Origin: Limnohabitans sp. Rim8
GTDB taxonomy: Bacteria > Pseudomonadota > Gammaproteobacteria > Burkholderiales > Burkholderiaceae_C
Length of the DNA: 64,000 nucleotides
Assembly: GCA_945897465.1 (NCBI GenBank)
Contig: CAMDFK010000009.1
Span: 39,240 to 103,239 of the forward strand
Direction of reading: 5' to 3'
The position numbers were made by a program, and so were the translations under genes. This document shows, piece by piece, positions 1 through 7,985 of the stretch. The notes beneath the pieces were generated by a model. It saw only the letters and a program-made list of their open reading frames with translations, had not been told where the DNA came from and did not search any database. Each line of letters starts with the position of its first letter. Within the stretch, counting starts at the first letter, position 1.

Positions 1-1316
1 TCATAAATCGTCAAAATTTTGGCGTCGCGGTAGTACTGCGCCGCACCCGTTTCCTCGATGAAACCCATGCCGCCATGCACCTGCACGCCCAAGCTGGTGA
101 CTTCCAGGCTCATCTCGGTGCTGTAGCCCTTGACCAGCGGCACCATGAATTCATAAAACGCCAAGTTTTGCTTGCGCACCTCGGCATCGGGGTGGTGGTG
201 CGAGGCGTCGTAGGCCGCAGCGGCCGTGGCGGCCATGGCGCGGCAGCCTTCGGTGTAAGCCCGCATGGTCATCAGCATGCGGCGCACATCAGGGTGGTGA
301 ATGATGGGACCCGCTGCAGGCAAGCTGCCATCGACCGGACGGCTTTGCACGCGGTCGCGGGCGTACTGCACGGCACGCTGGTAAGAGCGCTCGGCAATCG
401 CGATGCCCTGCACACCCACTGCATAGCGGGCGGCGTTCATCATGATGAACATGTATTCGAGGCCGCGGTTTTCCTGGCCCACCAAATAACCCACACCGCC
501 GCCGTGGTCGCCAAACTGCAGCACAGCCGTGGGGCTGGCCTTGATGCCCATCTTGTGCTCGATGCTCACGCAGTGCACATCATTGCGCTCACCCAGCGAG
601 CCATCCGCCTTGACCATGACTTTGGGGACGACAAACAGGCTGATGCCTTTGACGCCCTCGGGTGCGCCCACCACACGGGCCAGAACCAAGTGCACGATGT
701 TCTCGGCCATGTCGTGCTCACCGTAGGTGATGTAGATCTTGGTGCCGAAAATTTTGTAAGTGCCATCGGGCTGGGGCTCGGCGCGGGTACGCACAGCGGC
801 CAGGTCCGAGCCCGCTTGTGGCTCGGTCAGGTTCATGGTGCCAGTCCACTGGCCGGAGATCAGCTTTTCCAGGTAGGTGGCTTTGAGTTCATCGGAACCG
901 GCTGTCAGCAAAGCTTCGATTGCGCCATCGGTGAGCAAGGGGCACAGCGCAAAAGCCATGTTGGCCGAGTTGAGCATTTCGCCGCAAGCTGCGCCAATGG
1001 TTTTGGGCAGGCCTTGACCGCCAAAGTCTGCTGGATGCTGCAGGCCTTGCCAGCCGCCTTCGGCATATTGCTGGTAAGCCTCTTTGAAGCCGGGCGTGGT
1101 GGTCACGCCGCTGCCATTGTGGAAGGACGGGTTTTTGTCGCCTTCCCAGTTCAGAGGCGAGATCACATCTTGGTTGAGCTTGGCGCATTCCTCGAGCACC
1201 GCTTGTGCTGTTTCCAAACCCGCATCTTCAAAGCCGGGAATCTGCGCAATCTGGTCAATGCGGGCCAAATGCTCGATGTTGAAAAGCATGTCCTTGAGGG
1301 GGGCGATGTAGCTCAT
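1..1316 (-). CDS. acyl-CoA dehydrogenase, long form (C-terminus off the window)
   Basis: Oxidises an acyl-CoA to the 2-enoyl-CoA, passing electrons to ETF, which is encoded just upstream. The 438 visible residues begin with the N-terminal extension typical of the roughly 600-residue acyl-CoA dehydrogenases (the DmdC/3-methylmercaptopropionyl-CoA dehydrogenase-like branch), then the flavin-contacting segment NLTEPQAGSD near residue 165 and the middle beta domain. About 150 C-terminal residues lie beyond position 1. The start at 1316 is the first ATG and gives the usual MSYIAPLKD opening. It shares orientation with etfB-etfA but is separated from them by about 425 bp of hairpin-rich DNA. Family assignment is secure; the chain-length or methylthio specificity cannot be read from sequence. 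Confidence 0.9.
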   Translation of the reverse strand, partial: MSYIAPLKDMLFNIEHLARIDQIAQIPGFEDAGLETAQAVLEECAKLNQDVISPLNWEGDKNPSFHNGSGVTTTPGFKEAYQQYAEGGWQGLQHPADFGGQGLPKTIGAACGEMLNSANMAFALCPLLTDGAIEALLTAGSDELKATYLEKLISGQWTGTMNLTEPQAGSDLAAVRTRAEPQPDGTYKIFGTKIYITYGEHDMAENIVHLVLARVVGAPEGVKGISLFVVPKVMVKADGSLGERNDVHCVSIEHKMGIKASPTAVLQFGDHGGGVGYLVGQENRGLEYMFIMMNAARYAVGVQGIAIAERSYQRAVQYARDRVQSRPVDGSLPAAGPIIHHPDVRRMLMTMRAYTEGCRAMAATAAAAYDASHHHPDAEVRKQNLAFYEFMVPLVKGYSTEMSLEVTSLGVQVHGGMGFIEETGAAQYYRDAKILTIY

Positions 1317-1413
1317 GGTTTATCTCTGTTCGTTGAAAAAAGATTGAAGCCGCCAATCTGGCGGCGAGTGTTCGTGCGCCCCATGGGAAAGGGCCTGGTG
1401 CGGGGCTCGATTC

Positions 1414-1497
1414 GCCACTCAGGCAGAGGCCTGCGACGGGGCTCAGAGGCGCTTCGCTTTGCCACATCGCCCCGCCGCAGGTCTCTGCCTGAGCGGC
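1414..1497. repeat. palindromic element 1: 28-bp stem with conserved 30-bp core in the loop
   Basis: Arms 1414-1441 and 1470-1497 are reverse complements apart from two mismatches and one G:T pair. The loop holds a core (1442-1471, overlapping the stem by two bases) that recurs inverted at 1628-1657 with 29 of 30 bases matching. The stem sequence is unrelated to that of element 2 apart from the GGGG/CCCC closing the loop. Confidence 0.85.
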
Positions 1498-1601
1498 TGC
1501 ATTGCGGCTGACTGGGCCGGTTTTGGCTTTCATGGACAACAGCAAAACCCAACACGACTTGGCTTGTCTTTTGAGGCAGCATGAAAACGGCACGAAACGC
1601 A

Positions 1602-1685
1602 GTGCGCCGGGTTCGGTGGCCGGGGCTGGCGATATGGCAAAGCGAAGCGCCTCTGAGCCATCCCCGGCCGCCGAACCCGGCGCAC
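1602..1685. repeat. palindromic element 2: 24-bp stem with the same core inverted
   Basis: Arms 1602-1625 and 1662-1685 pair over 24 bp with one G:T wobble. The loop contains the 30-bp core (1628-1657), the reverse complement of the core in element 1 with one difference. Two unrelated stems around one shared loop suggest either a core inserted into pre-existing hairpins or structure conserved while sequence drifted. Confidence 0.85.
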
Positions 1686-1741
1686 GGAAAAAAACATGGA
1701 CCCTGTTGCAGCATGTCAACGCTCCAGGGCCCATCAAATGA

Positions 1742-2674
1742 TCAAAGTGCCTGTGTCAACTCAGGCACAGCCGAAAACAAATCGGCTTCGAGGCCAAAGT
1801 CGGCCACGCTGAAGATTGGCGCTTCAGGGTCCTTGTTGATCGCCACGATCACTTTGGAATCTTTCATGCCCGCCAAGTGCTGGATCGCACCCGAGATGCC
1901 GCAAGCGACATACAGCTGAGGTGCCACGATCTTGCCGGTCTGGCCCACTTGCAGGTCGTTGGCGGCATAACCGGCGTCCACTGCTGCGCGGCTGGCACCA
2001 ATCGCTGCGCCCAGTTTGTCGGCCAGCGGGGTCATGACTTCAGCAAACTTTTCTGAGCTGCCCAAAGCGCGTCCACCAGACACAATGATCTTGGCGGCTG
2101 TCAGTTCAGGGCGGTCGTTCTTGGCAATTTCGCTGCCCTTGAAGCTGCTCTTGCCGCTGTCGGCTTGCGCAGCGGCGATTTCCACAGCGGCGCTGCCACC
2201 GGTGGCGGCTGCCGCATCAAAACCGGTGGTGCGCACGGTGATGACTTTGGTGCCGTCTGTGCTTTGCACCGTGGCCATGGCGTTGCCCGCATAGATGGGG
2301 CGCTCGAAGGTGTCGGACGAGATGACTTGTGTCACATCGCTGATTTGACCCACATCCAGCTTGGCTGCCACGCGGGGGGCCACGTTCTTGCCTGCGGCGG
2401 TTGCGGGGAACAGGATGTGGCTGTAGTGGGCGGCGATGGCCAACACTTGCGCAGCGAAGTTTTCGGCCAGGCCATGGGCCAGGGCTTCGCTGTCGGCGTG
2501 GATCACTTTGGTCACACCTGCGATTTGGGCGGCGGCTTGCGCAGCAGAGGCGGCGTTGTGGCCCGCCACCAGCACATGCACATCACCACCACAAGCGGCT
2601 GCGGCCGTGACGGTGTTCAGGGTCGCGCCTTTGATCGAGGCGTTGTCGTGTTCGGCAATCACGAGAGAAGTCAT
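1742..2674 (-). CDS. etfA: electron transfer flavoprotein alpha subunit
   Basis: Alpha subunit of the soluble ETF heterodimer that collects electrons from acyl-CoA dehydrogenases and passes them to ETF-ubiquinone oxidoreductase. At 310 residues it has the normal family length. The C-terminal FAD domain carries [12 protein letters not shown] near residue 200 and [19 protein letters not shown] further on, the FAD-binding signature. The start at 2674 has AAGGAA at good spacing. It follows etfB on the same strand after about 120 bp that hold a palindromic repeat. The nearby acyl-CoA dehydrogenase suggests dedicated beta-oxidation supply, though ETF normally serves many dehydrogenases. Confidence 0.97.
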   Translation of the reverse strand: MTSLVIAEHDNASIKGATLNTVTAAAACGGDVHVLVAGHNAASAAQAAAQIAGVTKVIHADSEALAHGLAENFAAQVLAIAAHYSHILFPATAAGKNVAPRVAAKLDVGQISDVTQVISSDTFERPIYAGNAMATVQSTDGTKVITVRTTGFDAAAATGGSAAVEIAAAQADSGKSSFKGSEIAKNDRPELTAAKIIVSGGRALGSSEKFAEVMTPLADKLGAAIGASRAAVDAGYAANDLQVGQTGKIVAPQLYVACGISGAIQHLAGMKDSKVIVAINKDPEAPIFSVADFGLEADLFSAVPELTQAL

Positions 2675-2719
2675 GGTGTTCCTTGTTATTAATCAGGGGG
2701 GAAAGACATCGAAATGGCT

Positions 2720-2785
2720 GTCATTGCGAGCGCAGCGCGGCAATCCAGTGCTGGACTGCCACGTCACTTCGTTCCTCGCAGTGAC
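2720..2785. repeat. palindromic intergenic repeat between etfB and etfA
   Basis: Outer arms 2720-2730 (GTCATTGCGAG) and 2775-2785 (CTCGCAGTGAC) pair with one mismatch. Inner arms 2739-2748 and 2751-2760 also pair with one mismatch. The GTCATTGCGAGCGCAGC / GCAATCCAG wording resembles a dispersed repeat seen in many bacterial genomes (from memory). It lies inside the etfBA operon and may shape the transcript. Confidence 0.75.
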
Positions 2786-2796
2786 GGCGCATTTCG

Positions 2797-3552
2797 TTAA
2801 ATGACTTTGGCGACGTTTTTGAGCTTGTCCACCAGCGTGGCCACATCGGGCACCTTGATGCCGGCGCTGCGCTTGGCAGGCTCGGACACTTTCAGGGTCT
2901 TGATGCGGGGGGCCACATCCACACCCAAGTCCTCTGGCTTGTAGGTGTCGAGCTGCTTTTTCTTGGCTTTCATGATGTTGGGCAAAGTCACGTAACGCGG
3001 CTCGTTCAGGCGCAAATCGGTGGTCACTACCGCTGGCAGGCTGACGCTCAGCACCTCCAGGCCACCATCGATCTCGCGGGTGACGTGAGCCTTGCCGTCC
3101 ACGATTTCGACCCTTGAAGCAAACGTGGCTTGGGGCAAATCGGCCAAGGCCGCCAGCATCTGGCCGGTCTGGTTGCAGTCGTCGTCAATGGCTTGTTTGC
3201 CCAAGATGATCAGACCCGGTTGCTCTTTGTCCAACAAAGCTTTGAGCAGTTTGGCCACGGCCAAAGGCTGCAGGTCCAAGTCAGCGGGGGTCTCGACCAA
3301 AATGCCGCGGTCGGCACCGATGGCCATCGCGGTGCGCAGGGTTTCCTGGCACTGGGCCACACCACAGGAGATAGCGATGACTTCGGTGGCCAAACCTTTT
3401 TCTTTCAGGCGCACGGCTTCTTCGACGGCGATCTCGTCAAAGGGGTTCATGCTCATCTTGACGTTGGCGATGTCCACGCCCGAACCATCGGACTTGACAC
3501 GGACCTTGACGTTGTAGTCGACCACCCGCTTGACGGGAACGAGAATTTTCAT
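2797..3552 (-). CDS. etfB: electron transfer flavoprotein beta subunit
   Basis: Beta subunit of ETF; it binds AMP and forms the dehydrogenase-docking surface. The 251-residue product opens [19 protein letters not shown], the canonical EtfB N-terminus, and contains the conserved [12 protein letters not shown] and the [21 protein letters not shown] docking/AMP loop. The start was placed at 3552 rather than an ATG 30 bp upstream because this matches the family N-terminus and is preceded by GGAGAAGC. First gene of etfB-etfA, divergent from a TRAP dctP; two palindromes in the intergenic DNA are candidate operators. Confidence 0.97.
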   Translation of the reverse strand: MKILVPVKRVVDYNVKVRVKSDGSGVDIANVKMSMNPFDEIAVEEAVRLKEKGLATEVIAISCGVAQCQETLRTAMAIGADRGILVETPADLDLQPLAVAKLLKALLDKEQPGLIILGKQAIDDDCNQTGQMLAALADLPQATFASRVEIVDGKAHVTREIDGGLEVLSVSLPAVVTTDLRLNEPRYVTLPNIMKAKKKQLDTYKPEDLGVDVAPRIKTLKVSEPAKRSAGIKVPDVATLVDKLKNVAKVI

Positions 3553-3606
3553 GAAAGCTTCTCCATTGATATCAAAACCCAAGCCTCTGGAAACGTCTTG
3601 ATGTCG

Positions 3607-3627
3607 TTGACGTTACGTAAACGTCAA
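3607..3627. promoter_or_regulatory. perfect 8-5-8 palindrome upstream of etfB (LiuR-like?)
   Basis: TTGACGTT-ACGTA-AACGTCAA, perfect arms, 55 bp upstream of the etfB start. ACGT-rich palindromes of this kind are reported for the MerR-family regulator LiuR, which controls branched-chain and fatty acid catabolism, including ETF genes, in Proteobacteria. The link to LiuR is from memory of the consensus and is tentative; the palindrome is directly visible. Confidence 0.5.
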
Positions 3628-3748
3628 TTGTGCATCAAAACTGTCAAATAGGCACTGAACACTTCTTAAAAAAGCACGATCGTTCGAATTTTAGACCGGT
3701 TTTATGAAAGTGATAGTCAACATTTGACAATCCTACCCCCGGGAATTC

Positions 3749-3762
3749 ACCGACCAATCGGT
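3749..3762. promoter_or_regulatory. TetR-type palindrome in the etfB/dctP intergenic region
   Basis: ACCGA-CCAA-TCGGT, a perfect 5-4-5 palindrome about 200 bp upstream of etfB and 86 bp upstream of dctP. The form fits a TetR-family operator such as those of betaproteobacterial fatty-acid regulators (FadP-like). A TTGACA at 3724-3729 lies just before it. Which gene it controls is not determined. Confidence 0.4.
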
Positions 3763-3847
3763 AGGCGAATCAGGGTTAACATCAATTTTCTTGTTAATCG
3801 TTCAATATTACGATTATGTTTTGTAACCAAATCAATGGAGCAATTGG

Positions 3848-4864
3848 ATGAAAAAAACTTTGATTTCCGTGGCTGCAGCAGCCCTGGCCAGCTTCAGCGG
3901 CTTGGCTCAAGCACAGACTGTATTGACTGTTTCAAGCTGGGTTCCACCCACACACGGTTTGTCAGTGTCACAAAAAGAATGGTGTGACGACCTGGCCAGC
4001 AAAACTTCCAACCGTGTCCGCTGCAACATCTTGCCTCGCGCGGTTACCCCCGCTCCGGGAACCTTCGATGCGGTGAAGAATGGTTTGGTCGACGTTTCTT
4101 TCACGGTTCACGGATACACACCTGGCCGCTTTGTCTTGTCGCAAATGGCGGAATTTCCATTTTTGGGCGACCGTGCAGAACCCCTGTCCGTGGCCTTCAA
4201 CCGCATTGCCAACAAATACCCAGAGTTTGCCGCTGAACACCAAGGCGTGAAAGTACTTGGTTATTTCACCCATGGCCCTGGCATTGTCTTCAACACCAAG
4301 AAACCCATCACACGCGTAGAGGACCTCTCTGGTCTGAAATTCCGTGTGGGCGGCGGCATGGTCAACGAGATCTCCAAAACTCTTGACATGAATGTGACCC
4401 TCAAGCCCGCACCGGAATCTTATGAACTGTTGTCCAGCGGCGTCATGGATGGCACCTTGTTTCCCGCCGAGTCCACTGACTCCTTCAAGATCGACAAGAT
4501 CATCAAGCACGCGACTCAGTTTCCTGGCGGCCTTTACAACACCAGCTTCGTCTTCATGATGAACCCAGCCAAGTACAACAGTCTCTCGGCTGCTGACAAA
4601 AAAGTGGTGGATGAGCTGTCCGGTGAAGCCGTTGCCCGCCGCTTTGGCAAAGCATGGGACCGCGTAGACGCACAAGCGCTGACCAACATGCAGAAAAACG
4701 GCGTTAAAGTCATCAAGGCTGACAACACCTTCGTCAGCGGCGTGACCATCCGTGTGAGCAAACTCGAGCGTGATTGGGCGCAAGCGGCCAAAGCCAAAGG
4801 CCTGAAAGACCCTTCGGGAGCTTTGTCTGAATTCCGCGCTGAAATTGCCAAGCTGCAAAAGTAA
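3848..4864 (+). CDS. TRAP transporter substrate-binding protein (DctP family)
   Basis: Periplasmic solute receptor of a TRAP transporter. The 338-residue protein starts MKKTLISVAAAALASFSGLAQA, a clear Sec signal peptide cut near residue 22. The mature part has the DctP fold, including GLKFRVGGGMVNEISKTLDM and ESYELLSSGVMDGTLFPAES in the ligand-binding cleft. GGAG lies 7 bp before the ATG. It is followed by dctQ and dctM on the same strand, completing the P-Q-M set, but an intrinsic terminator separates it from them. The substrate is probably a carboxylate; no neighbour identifies it. Confidence 0.93.
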   Translation: MKKTLISVAAAALASFSGLAQAQTVLTVSSWVPPTHGLSVSQKEWCDDLASKTSNRVRCNILPRAVTPAPGTFDAVKNGLVDVSFTVHGYTPGRFVLSQMAEFPFLGDRAEPLSVAFNRIANKYPEFAAEHQGVKVLGYFTHGPGIVFNTKKPITRVEDLSGLKFRVGGGMVNEISKTLDMNVTLKPAPESYELLSSGVMDGTLFPAESTDSFKIDKIIKHATQFPGGLYNTSFVFMMNPAKYNSLSAADKKVVDELSGEAVARRFGKAWDRVDAQALTNMQKNGVKVIKADNTFVSGVTIRVSKLERDWAQAAKAKGLKDPSGALSEFRAEIAKLQK

Positions 4865-4915
4865 ATGTGATCTGCCGCACCCCGGGCGAAACACTCGGGG
4901 TGTTTAGAACACCAG

Positions 4916-4949
4916 CGGTATTTGCCCATCAGCAAATACCGTTTTTTTT
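4916..4949 (+). terminator. intrinsic terminator whose T-tract touches the dctQ start
   Basis: Stem CGGTATTTGC / GCAAATACCG (4916-4925 with 4932-4941), 6-nt loop, then eight T (4942-4949). The ATG assigned to dctQ starts at the next base. It probably sets a high receptor to low permease ratio by partial read-through and would also sequester the dctQ ribosome-binding region. Confidence 0.85.
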
Positions 4950-5444
4950 ATGGGTGACAAGTTGAAAAAAATTCTAGAAATCTTTTGTGGAACCCTGTCA
5001 GGCTTGGCCTTGTTCGCCATCATGGTGCTGACTTTCCTGGATGTCTCGGGTCGCAAAATGTTGTCAAACTCCATCACTGGCTCTTTGGAGTTGACCGAAC
5101 TGTTGATGGTAGTCGTCATTTTTGGGGCACTGCCCTTGGTGTCTCTCAAAAGCGAACATGTCGTTTTTGACTCTTTAGACGTGGTGCTGCCGCAACTGGT
5201 CAAGAAAATTCAACAAGCCCTGATACACCTGATTTGTGCCGCACTGCTTTTTGGATTGACTTACCTGATGTGGCAAACAGGGGGGGAATTCGCAGTGACG
5301 GGAGAGACGACGGCCCAACTGAAAATCCCCAAATCGCCTTTCATACAGGGCATGGGGGTTTTGTGTGCAATCACAGGTCTGGTCCATCTGGTCAAGGCAT
5401 TCAAGCGCAGCACTGATACGCATGCCGAAGGGAGAACGCTGTGA
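4950..5444 (+). CDS. TRAP transporter small permease (DctQ family)
   Basis: Small membrane subunit of the TRAP transporter, 164 residues with four hydrophobic segments (about residues 10-30, 48-66, 88-108 and 130-150), as expected for DctQ. It carries SGSLELTEL-type wording (SITGSLELTELLMVVVIFGA), typical of the family. No Shine-Dalgarno is seen before 4950 because a terminator hairpin occupies that place; an in-frame TTG at 4962 is an alternative start. Its stop overlaps the GTG of dctM, so translation of the two is coupled. Confidence 0.88.
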   Translation: MGDKLKKILEIFCGTLSGLALFAIMVLTFLDVSGRKMLSNSITGSLELTELLMVVVIFGALPLVSLKSEHVVFDSLDVVLPQLVKKIQQALIHLICAALLFGLTYLMWQTGGEFAVTGETTAQLKIPKSPFIQGMGVLCAITGLVHLVKAFKRSTDTHAEGRTL

Positions 5445-6733
5445 CCGAAGCCTTGCTGGGATTTTTGGCCATTTTTGTACTGGCGCTGGTTCGTATGCCC
5501 TTGGCTTTCTCCATGGGCCTGGTGGGCATTGTGGGCATTGGCCTGACACGGGGCTGGTTGCCAGCACTGGCCAGCACGGCTCAGGTGGTGCATGAGACTG
5601 GATTTGCTTACACCTTGTCGGTGATTCCTCTGTTTATTTTGATGGGGAATTTTGTGGCTCGGGCAGGTCTGGCGCATGAACTGTTCCACGCGGCCTACAC
5701 CTTCATCGGGCACCGCAAAGGAGGCTTGGCACACGCCACCATTGCCGCATGCGCAGGTTTCGGTGCCATTTGTGGTTCATCGATTGCTACGGCGGCTACG
5801 ATGAGCAAAGTGGCATACCCCTCAATGAAAAAATTGGGTTACAGCGATGCCATGTCAACGGGCGTGATCGCAGCGGGTGGCACTTTGGGCATCATGATTC
5901 CGCCCTCCACCATTTTGGTGATCTACGGCATCATCACTGAAACCCACATTGGCAAACTCTTTGCCGCAGGCGTTTTACCCGGCATTTTGACTGCTTGTTT
6001 GATGATGCTGGCCGTCGTCTTGATGACTTGGCATGATCCTGAGCATGCCCCCGCTGGCGAGAAATTCAGCTGGCGTGAACGTCTCAAAGCCGTTCGCGGC
6101 ATCTGGGGTGTGCTGCTGTTGGTGGTGCTGGTTCTGGGTGGCATCTACGGAGGCTTTTTCACTGCCACCGAGGGCGCAGGCATGGGGGCTACAGGTGCCT
6201 TTCTTTTCGCTTTGGCACGAAAAGCATTGACATGGAAAGTTCTGGCCCAAGTTCTGGTTGAATCGGCCCGCACGACAGCCATGTTGTTTACGCTTTTGAT
6301 TGCAGCCACCATTTTCGCCAACTTCGTCAACTACACCAGCTTGCCGTTTGAGCTCAAAGATTGGATCACGGGACTGGGTCTCTCGCCCATCATGATCGTT
6401 GCCGCGATGATGTTGATTTATGTGCTGTTGGGCACGGTCATGGAAGAGTTGACCATGGTCTTGCTGACCATTCCTTTGTTTTTCCCAATTGTGGTGCAAC
6501 TGGGATTTGACCCAGTCTGGTTTGGCGTGCTGATCGTCATGGTGATTCAGATCGGACTGATCTCGCCGCCTGTGGGAATGAACTTATTTGTGCTCAACAC
6601 TTTGCTGCCCCATGTGGGACTGGGCGCCATCTTTCGGGGCGTCTGGCCCTTGGTGTTGGTGTTGGTCATCACCCTTGGCATTTTGTTGGCCTTTCCGGCC
6701 ATCAGTCTTTGGCTTCCATCGATGATGGATTGA
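5441..6733 (+). CDS. TRAP transporter large permease (DctM family)
   Basis: Large permease subunit, 430 residues and about 12 membrane segments, which uses the sodium gradient to import the ligand delivered by DctP. Family landmarks include FGAICGSSIATAATMSKVAYP and GGTLGIMIPPSTILVIYG in the first half and GLISPPVGMNLFVLN near the C-terminus. It starts at a GTG overlapping the dctQ stop (GTGA). The last 32 bp overlap, tail to tail, the gene for a mechanosensitive channel on the other strand. Confidence 0.95.
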   Translation: MTEALLGFLAIFVLALVRMPLAFSMGLVGIVGIGLTRGWLPALASTAQVVHETGFAYTLSVIPLFILMGNFVARAGLAHELFHAAYTFIGHRKGGLAHATIAACAGFGAICGSSIATAATMSKVAYPSMKKLGYSDAMSTGVIAAGGTLGIMIPPSTILVIYGIITETHIGKLFAAGVLPGILTACLMMLAVVLMTWHDPEHAPAGEKFSWRERLKAVRGIWGVLLLVVLVLGGIYGGFFTATEGAGMGATGAFLFALARKALTWKVLAQVLVESARTTAMLFTLLIAATIFANFVNYTSLPFELKDWITGLGLSPIMIVAAMMLIYVLLGTVMEELTMVLLTIPLFFPIVVQLGFDPVWFGVLIVMVIQIGLISPPVGMNLFVLNTLLPHVGLGAIFRGVWPLVLVLVITLGILLAFPAISLWLPSMMD

Positions 6734-7985
6734 CCATGTGCATCACACGCTGCGGGTACGGGATCTCGATCTTGTGCTCGCGCAGCGCGGCCAAGATCAG
6801 CATGTTGATGGTCGAGCGCAGCGCCAGTTGACCGTTTTCCGGATCGGCAATCCAGTAACTCACGGTGAACTCCAGACCGTCCGCGCCAAACTGGCTCAAA
6901 AAGGCATTGGGAGCGGGGTCTTTGAGCACCCGCTCTTGGCTCTCACAAGCCTGGGTCAACAGGCGCCGCACCAGTTCCACATCGCTGTCATAAGCCACCG
7001 AAACAAGGGTGGTCTGGGACAGCTTGGGGTCCATCAAGGTGAAGTTTTCCACCCGGTTGATGATCAAAAACTCATTGGGCACGATGGACTCGCGGCCATT
7101 CAGGGCACGGATCACGGTGTAACGCGCCTTGATGTCGACAATGCGCCCTTCAAAACCGTCCACCAACACCATGTCACCGATGCGCATGCTGCGTTCGGCC
7201 AAGATCACAAAACCACTGACGTAGTTGGAAGCCAGCTTTTGCAAGCCAAAGCCAATGCCCACGCCCACCGCACCACCCAGTACAGACAATGCCGTCAGGT
7301 CAATGCCCACCGAAGACAGCGCCATCAGCAAGCCCACAAACATGAGTAAAGCCCGCACCGTATTGCTGATGACCTTGCGCAGCGACAAGTCGCTGCCTGT
7401 GGCTGACTTGAGCAAACGCGCCTCGATGGCCGCCGACACCCACAGCGCCACAATCAGCACCGCACCGGCCGTGAGCGCCCCCTCGATCAAGGTGCGCACC
7501 GACAGCACGCTGCCGCCGATTTTCCAGCTGATCTGGTCCAACTCATTGAGCACCAAGGGCAATATGCCCGTGACCCACAATACCACCGCACCCCAGGCCA
7601 ACCAGGAAATCGTGCGCTCCAGCACCCGCACAAAGGGCGCATTGGAAAACGCCACCTGCAGCACCTTCACGCCCAAGCGGATCACCGCCAGCGAAATGCA
7701 AACAGGCAACAAAACCACAAACAAGGGCGCGGGTTGCTGCTGGGTCAGTAAGGTGCGGGCCACAAAAGTCAGCCCCAAAAGCAGCACCGGAAATAGCACC
7801 CCATCCACCAGTTGGCGACCCAGCAAAATGGCCAAATCCTGACCACTGAACACTCGTTGCACAACCCAGGTCATCAGCCAAGCCAACACCAAACAAGCGG
7901 CAAAGGCACCCAAGGCCATCAAAGACTCGGGCCGCGCCAAAGCGAGCAACAAACCCATCGGATCAACCACCGCCATATTGCTCAT
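6702..7985 (-). CDS. MscS-family mechanosensitive ion channel
   Basis: Tension-gated inner-membrane channel that releases solutes on osmotic downshock. The 427-residue product has several N-terminal membrane spans, then the pore helix and beta domain signature LGGAVGVGIGFGLQKLASNY at about residues 240-260, followed by FVILAERSMRIGDMV and the cytoplasmic beta/alpha-beta domains. It is larger than E. coli MscS because of extra N-terminal helices. The start at 7985 overlaps the stop of the upstream enoyl-CoA hydratase (ATGA); an ATG at 7994 is possible. The 3' end overlaps dctM convergently. Confidence 0.93.
   Translation of the reverse strand: MSNMAVVDPMGLLLALARPESLMALGAFAACLVLAWLMTWVVQRVFSGQDLAILLGRQLVDGVLFPVLLLGLTFVARTLLTQQQPAPLFVVLLPVCISLAVIRLGVKVLQVAFSNAPFVRVLERTISWLAWGAVVLWVTGILPLVLNELDQISWKIGGSVLSVRTLIEGALTAGAVLIVALWVSAAIEARLLKSATGSDLSLRKVISNTVRALLMFVGLLMALSSVGIDLTALSVLGGAVGVGIGFGLQKLASNYVSGFVILAERSMRIGDMVLVDGFEGRIVDIKARYTVIRALNGRESIVPNEFLIINRVENFTLMDPKLSQTTLVSVAYDSDVELVRRLLTQACESQERVLKDPAPNAFLSQFGADGLEFTVSYWIADPENGQLALRSTINMLILAALREHKIEIPYPQRVMHMVNPSSMEAKD

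Larger units (their letters stand above)
1317..1741. other. gene-free interval between etfA and acyl-CoA dehydrogenase
   Basis: No credible gene is seen: reading frames on either strand lack family resemblance and cross strong palindromes. Two large hairpins (1414-1497 and 1602-1685) fill most of the interval. They could terminate or process an etfBA transcript or be mobile repeats. The ribosome-binding region of the acyl-CoA dehydrogenase lies at the low-coordinate end. Confidence 0.6.

Noticed and set aside
75-1511. 478-codon plus-strand frame opposite the acyl-CoA dehydrogenase
   Set aside because: Antisense shadow ending in the palindromic repeat region.
1414-1685. CRISPR array
   Set aside because: Only two copies, in inverted orientation and within hairpins; no regular spacing.
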